This document shows, in pieces, positions 58,752 to 64,000 of a stretch of 64,000 nt of DNA (its first letter is position 1; each line of letters starts with the position of its first letter). Below the pieces are notes generated by a model that did no database searches, was not told the DNA's origin, and saw only the letters and a program-made list of their open reading frames with translations. Source of the stretch: Streptomyces sp. NBC_01454 (GTDB lineage: Bacteria; Actinomycetota; Actinomycetes; Streptomycetales; Streptomycetaceae); assembly GCF_036227565.1 (NCBI RefSeq), contig NZ_CP109460.1:3038001-3102000 (forward strand), given 5' to 3'. A program made the position numbers and the translations under genes.

Positions 58752-59627
58752 ATGCAGCGCAGCAGGGGAAGACGTACGGCGCCCGCGATGGCGGCGATGC
58801 TGGTGGTGGCGGCGCTCGCGGTGGGCTGCCGCCCGGTGACGGTCACCGGAGCGCCGGACGGCAAGCTCGCCCGTTACGCCCCCACCACGCCCGCTCCCCC
58901 GCCGCTCGGCCGGCACGGTCCCCCCGCTCCGCACTCCACCCCGTCGCGCGCCCCGTACAAGCCCCCTCGCGCCCCGCATCGTGCGCCGCGGGCCGCCGGG
59001 CCGCTGCCGGCACCCGGCTCACACGGCGCGCGGGTCCGCGAACTCCAGGCGCGACTCGCCCAGCTGGGTCTCTTCGGCCGCGCCCCGACGGGTTCCTACG
59101 CCGTGGTCACCGCGTCCGCGGTGCGTGGTTTCCAGCGGCGGCAGGGCCTGCCCCGTACGGGTGCCGTGCAGCCCGCGGCCTGGCTCGCCCTGCGCTCGCA
59201 GACCCGCCGGCCCACGCATGCGGAGCTCTATCCGCCCACCGCCCGGCCGGTCGGCGCCCTGGACCCACGCTGTATGAGGGGCCGGGTGATCTGCATCAGC
59301 AAGCGGAGCGACACCCTCGCGTGGGTGGTCGACGGCCGGATCGTCTCGGCGATGGATGTCCGCTTCGGCTCGCAGTACACGCCCACCCGCGAGGGCACGT
59401 TCGCCCTCACGTTCAAGAGCCGCCACCATGTCTCGACGCTCTACCACACGGCCATGCCGTACGCGATGTTCTTCAGCGGCGGCCAGGCCGTCCACTACTC
59501 CGCGGACTTCGCCGCCCGCGGCTACCGCGGCGCCTCACACGGCTGCGTCAACGTCCGGGACAAGAGAAAAGTCGCCGCCCTGTTCGAGGCCACAAGGAAA
59601 GGCACCAAGGTCGTGATCTCCCCCTAG
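58752..59627 (+). CDS. lipoprotein L,D-transpeptidase with peptidoglycan-binding domain
   Basis: This 291-residue protein has a lipoprotein signal ending LAVGC (Cys about 26). A Pro-rich linker (about 45-90) and a PG_binding_1 domain ([18 protein letters not shown]...[16 protein letters not shown]) follow. The YkuD catalytic domain ends in [23 protein letters not shown] with the S-H-G-C catalytic cysteine. It makes 3-3 crosslinks in peptidoglycan outside the membrane. Divergent from the mutase gene. The ATG fits the signal; GTG 58746 is two codons upstream. Confidence 0.9.
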   Translation: MQRSRGRRTAPAMAAMLVVAALAVGCRPVTVTGAPDGKLARYAPTTPAPPPLGRHGPPAPHSTPSRAPYKPPRAPHRAPRAAGPLPAPGSHGARVRELQARLAQLGLFGRAPTGSYAVVTASAVRGFQRRQGLPRTGAVQPAAWLALRSQTRRPTHAELYPPTARPVGALDPRCMRGRVICISKRSDTLAWVVDGRIVSAMDVRFGSQYTPTREGTFALTFKSRHHVSTLYHTAMPYAMFFSGGQAVHYSADFAARGYRGASHGCVNVRDKRKVAALFEATRKGTKVVISP

Positions 59628-59737
59628 CCCACCACCCGCACGCAACGCCACGGGCCCAGCCCTCGAACTCAGTGACCGAAGCGAAATTGAGCAACCCCCA
59701 CCACGGGGACCACATCCGCGAAAGCGGCGCCGGATTA

Positions 59738-59863
59738 GGCGCAAAGGGAGGGGCGCCGGCTCAGGCGCAAAGGAAGGGCGCCGGCTCGGGCGCAAAGGAA
59801 GGGCGCCGGCTCGGGCGCAAAGGAAGGGCGCCGGCTCGGGCGCAAGAGAAGGGCGCGGGCAGG
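59738..59863. repeat. five tandem copies of a ~25-bp repeat
   Basis: Units of 25-26 bases beginning GGCGCAAAGGAAGGGCGCCG run at 59738, 59764, 59789, 59814 and 59839. The inner three are identical and the outer two diverge. Each unit contains the self-complementary GGCGCC, so the array can form stacked hairpins. It is intergenic between the transpeptidase and the membrane partner gene. Confidence 0.85.
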
Positions 59864-59994
59864 GCCGGGGGAACGTGCCCCGCCCGCGCCAGATGCGCTG
59901 AGCCGTGGGTACGGGGGGAACCCCGGCTCCTCGCGCAGCCGATGACCAGTCGGCTTCACTCACTACTGCGTCACCGGTTCGAAAAACGTCACAC

Positions 59995-61008
59995 CTACGT
60001 GGCGGGGGCCGCGCCGGTTGCCGCGTTCACGGGATCCGTGGCGGTCGGCGAGGGGGCGGGGGTGGACGTGCCGGGGCTCGGGGTGGCACCGGGCGACTGG
60101 GAGGGGTGACCTTCGTCGTCCTCGCCGCCGGTGACGCCGCTGGTCGAGCCGGTGCCGCCGGTGGTGGTGCCGAGGCCGCTGCCGCCGCCGGAACTGCCGG
60201 GGTGCTGGTAGCGGGCCAGGTAGGCGCGGCAGAAGGCGAGCACCTGGTCCGCCCCGCCGGCCTTCTGTTCGAGGCGGCGCAGCGCGTCGCGGTCCATGCC
60301 GCCCCGCTTGCCGGACGCGTAGCTCTGGCACAGCGAGAGCAGGAGGTTCTTCTTGTCACCCTTCCCGGGGTTCGCGCCGGTGCCGCCGTTGCCCTGGTGT
60401 CCGGGGCCGGGGGTGCTGCTGGGGGGCGTGGTGTCGCCGGGGCTGCTGGGCGCGGAGGTGTCACCGGGGCCGCCCGTTTTCCCGTGCGGGGTGGGGTCGG
60501 GGGTGCTTTCCGTGGTGCCGTCGGTCTGGGCGCCGGGCTCGGGGGTGTCGAGCGGGCCGGGCGATTCGGCGGCCGAGACGCTGGAGGCGGGCTGGGGCTC
60601 GCCCCCGCGGAAGGGGGTGGGCAGCACGCCGGTGCCGGCCGCGACGGCGACGCCGCCGATGGCGCAGGCGGCGAGGGCGACCGCGAAGCCGCGCCGCACG
60701 GGGCGTCCGAGCCGGGTGCGTTCGGCGACGGCGGTGCCGCGCCCGGCCGGGAACGCCTCGCCGCTGCCGTGGCTGCGGGTGTGGGCTCCGGCGGCGGCGC
60801 CGGCGGTCCGGCGGAACGCGGCGACGGCGGCCTCCTCCCCGGGCAGCTCGACCGTTTCCGGCGCCTTGGCGCCGACCGCGGCGGCGGCCTGGAGGAGCTG
60901 TTCGAGTTCGCGTGCGCCGTCGCCGTGCCGGGCACCGACCCGTTCACCACGCAGCAATCGCTCCGCGGCGTCCTTGTCGAGCCAGTTGTAGCGGTCGTCG
61001 GCCATCAC
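59995..61008 (-). CDS. single-pass membrane protein, putative sigma-factor partner
   Basis: In this 337-residue protein, residues 1-100 are cytoplasmic and acidic/helical (DDRYNWLDKDAAERLLRGERV...), one TM segment lies near 107-128 (FAVALAACAIGGVAVAAGTGVL), and a long extracytoplasmic part rich in Pro, Ser, Thr and Gly flanks a small helical domain with two cysteines (LLLSLCQSYASGK ... VLAFCRAYLARYQ). Its ATG overlaps the sigma factor stop (ATGA), the usual arrangement for an anti-sigma factor, but the zinc-binding HxxxCxxC motif is absent. The role is inferred from position. Confidence 0.75.
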   Translation of the reverse strand: MMADDRYNWLDKDAAERLLRGERVGARHGDGARELEQLLQAAAAVGAKAPETVELPGEEAAVAAFRRTAGAAAGAHTRSHGSGEAFPAGRGTAVAERTRLGRPVRRGFAVALAACAIGGVAVAAGTGVLPTPFRGGEPQPASSVSAAESPGPLDTPEPGAQTDGTTESTPDPTPHGKTGGPGDTSAPSSPGDTTPPSSTPGPGHQGNGGTGANPGKGDKKNLLLSLCQSYASGKRGGMDRDALRRLEQKAGGADQVLAFCRAYLARYQHPGSSGGGSGLGTTTGGTGSTSGVTGGEDDEGHPSQSPGATPSPGTSTPAPSPTATDPVNAATGAAPAT

Positions 61009-61808
61009 ATGTCCTTCTGCGTTCGTGCGGCCGTTTCCGTCACACCTGGTACGTACGATTCCGCCACGCCGTCGCGGCGTCTTCGCCCCTGTACGGGCAC
61101 CTCACTCACCGTCCCGCCCCCTCCCCGCGGCCGCCGTGCGGCCCGGCCGGTGGGGGCACTTCCGTCGTGCTCGGCGCCTTCTTCGCCGCCGTCGGGACGC
61201 TCGTCCCACATGCTGTCCTGCGGTGTGTCCCGGCTGCCGCCGGATGCTTCGCCGATCAGTTCGGCGAGCCGTCGCAGCCCGCGGTGTGCGGCGGTGCGCA
61301 CCGCGCCGGGCCGTTTGCCGAGCACCTGCGCGGCGCTCTTGGCGTCGAGTCCGACCACCACCCGCAGCACCACGGCCTCGGCCTGGTCCTGCGGCAGCCG
61401 GGCTATCAGCCGCATGGTGCGGCCGGTGCCGAGGGCTTCCATCGCCTCGCCCGCGGTGTCGGACGCGGCGGGGGTGTCGGCGAGTTCGCTCTCGTCGCCG
61501 CCGGTCGCCGGGCGGCGGCCGCGCATCCGGATGTGGTCCAGGGCACGGTTGCGGGCGATGCGGGCGGCCCAGCCGCGGAAGCGGTCGGCGTCGCCGTTGA
61601 AGCGCGCGAGGTCGCGGGTGATCTGCAGCCAGGCTTCCGAGGTGACGTCCTCAACGTCCGGTTCGCTCACCAAAGTCCGCACATATCCCAGTAGTCGGGG
61701 ATGCACGGCGCGGTAGACGGTACGGAACGCCGCCTCGTCGCCGGCCTGCGCCGCCTGCACGGCCACCGTCAGCCGACGGTCGTCCGGCTGAATGTCGTCC
61801 CCTCGCAC
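61005..61808 (-). CDS. ECF-subfamily RNA polymerase sigma factor
   Basis: In this 267-residue protein, region 2 runs from EAAFRTVYRAVHPRLLGYVRTLVSE to RFRGWAARIARNRALDHIRMRG, and region 4 is LPQDQAEAVVLRVVVGLDAKSAAQVLGKRPGAVRTAAHRGLRRLAEL with a helix-turn-helix. The C-terminal ~75 residues beyond region 4 are Asp/Gly/Arg-rich and disordered. GTG 61808 is used; the longer upstream frame is low-complexity. It is co-translated with the membrane protein, its probable regulator. Confidence 0.9.
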   Translation of the reverse strand: MRGDDIQPDDRRLTVAVQAAQAGDEAAFRTVYRAVHPRLLGYVRTLVSEPDVEDVTSEAWLQITRDLARFNGDADRFRGWAARIARNRALDHIRMRGRRPATGGDESELADTPAASDTAGEAMEALGTGRTMRLIARLPQDQAEAVVLRVVVGLDAKSAAQVLGKRPGAVRTAAHRGLRRLAELIGEASGGSRDTPQDSMWDERPDGGEEGAEHDGSAPTGRAARRPRGGGGTVSEVPVQGRRRRDGVAESYVPGVTETAARTQKDM

Positions 61809-62282
61809 GGGTCCATCCTGTCGCACGCGGAATGTCCGCCGCCCGGTCCTTGCTGCACTGTCGCTCCGCCCGGCCACAACCACCGGGCACCGTGGCTGCA
61901 CTGCCGGCTGCTGCCGCCGCCGGCCGGGAACCCCCGGTAACCGGGATGTTCCCGCAGACCGTAACGCGTGGGCCGCCCGGTGCCGAACCCGGGAGGGGCG
62001 GCACCGTCCGCCGGATGGTGCCGGACGCCGGTAAGCCCCCGGCGGCCGGAGCGCCCGCCCGGGGCACGCCCGCAGGCGCCACGAACCCCCGGGGCGGACG
62101 GCCTGTCCACCGCCGCCGGAAAGCCGTACGAAGTCCACGCTCACCTGCACGGATGGGCAGATTACGGCGCTGCCCCGGGGCTCGTCCAGACCACTGGCGG
62201 TTCGGTGGCCCACACCCCGTGTGACGCTTTCGGGCCGTTCGGCGCTGTACCGGGTAGGGGGCCGTCACGGCCCTTCGCGAAC

Positions 62283-62336
62283 GACGGCCGGGGCCTCTCC
62301 TGTGGGGGGTGGCGGCCCCGGCCGTCCTTTCGCTTT
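62283..62336 (+). terminator. orphan rho-independent-type terminator
   Basis: A perfect 13-bp stem (GACGGCCGGGGCC 62283-62295, complement 62314-62326) is followed by CTTTCGCTTTT on the + strand. No rightward gene ends nearby, so it may end an unannotated RNA or be the relic of a gene displaced by the neighbouring islet. Confidence 0.75.
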
Positions 62337-62385
62337 TAGCGCTCTGACCTGGGACGTTGCGCAGAGTCGGTGACCAACGCGACCC

Positions 62386-62398
62386 ACGCGTGACCAAC
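62386..62398 (+). repeat. 13-base direct repeat, left copy
   Basis: ACGCGTGACCAAC occurs here and at 63664-63676, flanking the low-GC islet with the two small genes. Possible attachment or recombination site. Confidence 0.55.
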
Positions 62399-62617
62399 CG
62401 CCTGAGCCTCGCAGAGCTGGTCAGAGCGGCGGAGGCGGCGGGATCCGGCCATCACCCTGCGAGCCCTGAAACCGCCAGTCGAGACATGTCCTGTGACGTA
62501 TAAGCGTCCACCACGCGACGAACAGGCAGAGCCGTCTCCCCACAATGAGATGACCCGGTCGCAGGACCTCCCATGAATGAGAAGGTGCCGCGACCGAGCC
62601 GATAGAACTTCGGCGGC

Positions 62618-62962
62618 TCAGGGACGTTGGCGTCCCCTCTTCGCCGACTTTCGATTATGCCGCTTGGTGTCCCACCATTCCTCCAGCAATACACGAACAA
62701 TATGCACGAGTTGCTGAAGTCGTTCGGGGTCCGGGGAGGGCGAGGTGAGCACATCCAGAAAAGACTTGTCATCCCAAGGAAGAGTGAATTCCCAATGCTC
62801 TTCCTTGAGCCCTTGCCTTTCCACAGTGAGCCAGTACGTCAAGGTCACACTTCGATCCGGTCGATGATCGACCGAAAGTTCAGTGACGTTGAACCTGACT
62901 TCCCCATCGCCGGTGGTGTAAGAACAGGCCAGAGCCTGCTCAGTCGGCGTTTGGGCCGTCAT
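62618..62962 (-). CDS. hypothetical cytoplasmic protein of the islet
   Basis: This 114-residue protein has no signal or membrane segment. A beta-rich N-terminal half (EVRFNVTELSVDHRPDRSVT, LTYWLTVERQG) leads to a helical C-terminus (DPERLQQLVHIVRVLLEEWW) and a basic tail (KRHNRKSAKRGRQRP). It starts in an ATGA overlap with the secreted-protein gene, so the two are made together; an immunity or cytoplasmic partner role is imaginable but unsupported. Base composition is less GC-rich than the rest of the window, suggesting acquired DNA. Confidence 0.65.
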   Translation of the reverse strand: MTAQTPTEQALACSYTTGDGEVRFNVTELSVDHRPDRSVTLTYWLTVERQGLKEEHWEFTLPWDDKSFLDVLTSPSPDPERLQQLVHIVRVLLEEWWDTKRHNRKSAKRGRQRP

Positions 62963-63372
62963 GCCTTGCCGGCAGGAGTGCCGATGATGGTACGGAATTT
63001 CTCGTAACTCGGGCATGACCGGGTGTAGGTGCAGTAGCCGCCTCGCCCGTTTGGAGCACCGGACCAGATGGCTGCGCTGATGTACTTGCCCATGGTCGCG
63101 TTCCAGCCGTGGCCCGCCTTCATGTGCTTCCAGCCCCACGTCTTGGTGCCACAGCGCAGTGTGTAGTGGGCAGGTCCCCGGTAGTAGTTCCGCACGACGT
63201 AATTGCGACTGTGGTGCTTGCACGTTGCGTCGATGCTGTTGACAGCGACCCCGCTCGCGTGGCTCGAAGGCGTTGCAGCCGTCGCGGAATTTGCCGTCGG
63301 AATGACGAGCGCTGATGCGGCGACAGCGCTCGTCACCGCAGCCTTCACTATGCGGGATGCATTGATCCGCAT
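62959..63372 (-). CDS. small secreted Cys-containing protein of the islet
   Basis: This 137-residue protein has a Sec signal (MRINASRIVKAAVTSAVAAS..., cleavage after NSATAA near residue 34). The mature ~100 residues contain four cysteines (CKHHSRNYVV, LRCGTKTWGWKH, GGYCTYTRSCPSYEKF), probably two disulfides, and are rich in Tyr, His, Lys and Trp. A GGGGGGAA ribosome site precedes the ATG. No family is recognised; a small extracellular effector or inhibitor is possible. Coupled to the downstream cytoplasmic gene. Confidence 0.72.
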   Translation of the reverse strand: MRINASRIVKAAVTSAVAASALVIPTANSATAATPSSHASGVAVNSIDATCKHHSRNYVVRNYYRGPAHYTLRCGTKTWGWKHMKAGHGWNATMGKYISAAIWSGAPNGRGGYCTYTRSCPSYEKFRTIIGTPAGKA

Positions 63373-63663
63373 GAGTTCCCCCCAAAAACTTCCCCGTGGT
63401 CCTCGATGTGGGCTTGGTCGCGCCCACTCCGAGGTTGCGGTTGACACTCCATCACGCCGCTCTGTCCACGTAACAGACATCAGTCACTACCCGGTCCGGA
63501 CCTGTTCTGGCCTCGCGACCTCCCCGGGGCGTTGACGGCGCTTATCACTGCCCCGTCCTGCATTCCGTACTCCTGGGCCTCCATGCGGGCTGTCGCACCA
63601 GCGAGATATCCACTTCTGGCGCGACAGCCCGCAAAGGCCGGCCCGACGGCTGGCACGTGGCCA

Positions 63664-63676
63664 ACGCGTGACCAAC
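63664..63676 (+). repeat. 13-base direct repeat, right copy
   Basis: ACGCGTGACCAAC, identical to 62386-62398 on the other side of the islet. Confidence 0.55.
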
Positions 63677-63821
63677 AGCGGCCAGGAGCCGTCAGACACA
63701 CCTGGATAAAGGCCGATCCAGGCGGAAAGCAAGAACCTGCATTCGTACGACAAAACGCCTGTTCACATGCCCTGTATGGCAACAGAAGGGCCAGAGCTGG
63801 CGGCCTCGGCCGTCCTCGTTC

Positions 63822-63854
63822 GCGCTGCGTGCGCTGCGTGCGCTGCGTGCGCTG
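63822..63854. repeat. 9-base tandem repeat GCGCTGCGT
   Basis: Three exact copies at 63822, 63831 and 63840 and a partial fourth, 17 bases from the end of the next leftward gene. Confidence 0.85.
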
Positions 63855-63870
63855 AGTTCTCTCACCTGAT

Positions 63871-64000
63871 TCACACCCGGTTGGCCAGCGCCTGGAATTG
63901 CGTCCAGGACAGCGCGGGCGTCCCCGGATCCCAGGTCTTCTGCGCCAGTGCCGCCAGCGGCAGCCGGATGCCGGCGGCCACCTGCTGCGCCGTCTGCGCC
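63871..64000 (-). CDS. C-terminal fragment of an unidentified protein
   Basis: A leftward reading frame enters from the right edge and stops with TGA at 63871-63873; 42 codons are visible. The sequence includes VAAGIRLPLAALAQKTW and ends PALSWTQFQALANRV. Codon use is typical of the genome and no stop interrupts it. The visible part is too short to name a family. Confidence 0.6.
   Translation of the reverse strand, partial: AQTAQQVAAGIRLPLAALAQKTWDPGTPALSWTQFQALANRV

Larger units (their letters stand above)
61809..62617. other. 809-bp non-coding region upstream of the sigma factor
   Basis: No supported gene is seen on either strand. It contains the promoter side of the sigma gene, a strong hairpin at 62283-62326, and from about 62340 the start of a lower-GC islet with a 13-base repeat (62386-62398) that recurs at 63664. 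No tRNA fold was found before the hairpin. Confidence 0.6.
63373..63870. other. 498-bp non-coding region right of the islet
   Basis: No gene is supported. It holds the promoter of the islet operon, the right copy of the 13-base repeat (63664-63676), and at 63822-63854 a 9-base tandem array of GCGCTGCGT (3.7 copies). Composition rises back to the genome norm near 63850. Confidence 0.6.

Noticed and set aside
59738..59863. Possible CRISPR array
   Set aside because: The repeats are directly tandem with no unique spacers and there are no cas genes.

Overview
The window is about 64 kb of chromosome from a Streptomyces-like actinomycete. The evidence is very high GC with strongly GC-biased third codon positions, many GTG starts, dense ATGA/GTGA gene overlaps, and a gene order that matches, from memory, the core region of S. 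coelicolor carrying the nucleoside-salvage genes, afsQ1/afsQ2/sigQ and the Kdn-teichulosonic-acid locus. No rRNA, tRNA, CRISPR array, complete insertion sequence or replication origin was seen.

Layout. (1) 1-8.8 kb: end of an FAD/NAD quinone dehydrogenase, a gamma-glutamylcyclotransferase-like protein, purine nucleoside phosphorylase, a phospho-sugar mutase, and deoC with two aldehyde dehydrogenase genes, the second lacking its catalytic half. (2) 8.9-11.8 kb: a coupled operon of helical/WXG100-like proteins and two paralogous PH/GRAM-like proteins. (3) 11.9-18.8 kb: small secreted proteins, a uridine-kinase-like enzyme, divergent sigQ and afsQ1-afsQ2-afsQ3, VanZ and PspC proteins. (4) 18.9-23.4 kb: adenosine deaminase, a serine-less alpha/beta hydrolase, and a divergent LysR/MFS pair. 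(5) 23.5-28.5 kb: an accessory cassette with radical SAM/SPASM enzyme, 45-residue precursor-like peptide, phosphotransferase-like protein, a small Cys/His protein, XRE/TPR regulator and NUDIX hydrolase, flanked by a 60-bp direct repeat of the end of the MFS gene. (6) 28.6-35.6 kb: deoA, cdd and a BmpA-type nucleoside ABC importer. (7) 36.2-41.2 kb: a five-gene coupled operon resembling small-peptide biosynthesis (BacA-like, unknown protein, EamA exporter, ATP-grasp ligase, class IV aminotransferase). (8) 41.3-51.3 kb: M20 amidohydrolase, then the nonulosonic-acid (probably Kdn) wall glycopolymer cluster. (9) 51.4-59.6 kb: TetR/flavin monooxygenase pair, gluconate genes, a mutase large subunit and an L,D-transpeptidase. 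(10) 60-64 kb: ECF sigma factor with a membrane partner, a lower-GC islet with two small genes, and the end of one more gene.

How the genes work together. The importer, deaminases, phosphorylases, mutase, aldolase and aldehyde dehydrogenases form a complete nucleoside catabolic route: uptake, deamination, phosphorolysis to (deoxy)ribose-1-phosphate, isomerisation, cleavage to glyceraldehyde-3-phosphate plus acetaldehyde, and oxidation. Five units of this route (purine phosphorylase, deoC, add, deoA and the importer) carry the same palindrome, CTACGCGCGTAG or a close variant, at the promoter. This marks one regulon although its genes are scattered over 35 kb. Three of these promoters appear to make leaderless mRNAs.

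The best candidates for undescribed biology are the radical SAM peptide cassette with its recombination scar, the BacA/ATP-grasp operon, the nucleoside operator regulon, and the WXG100/PH-like operon.
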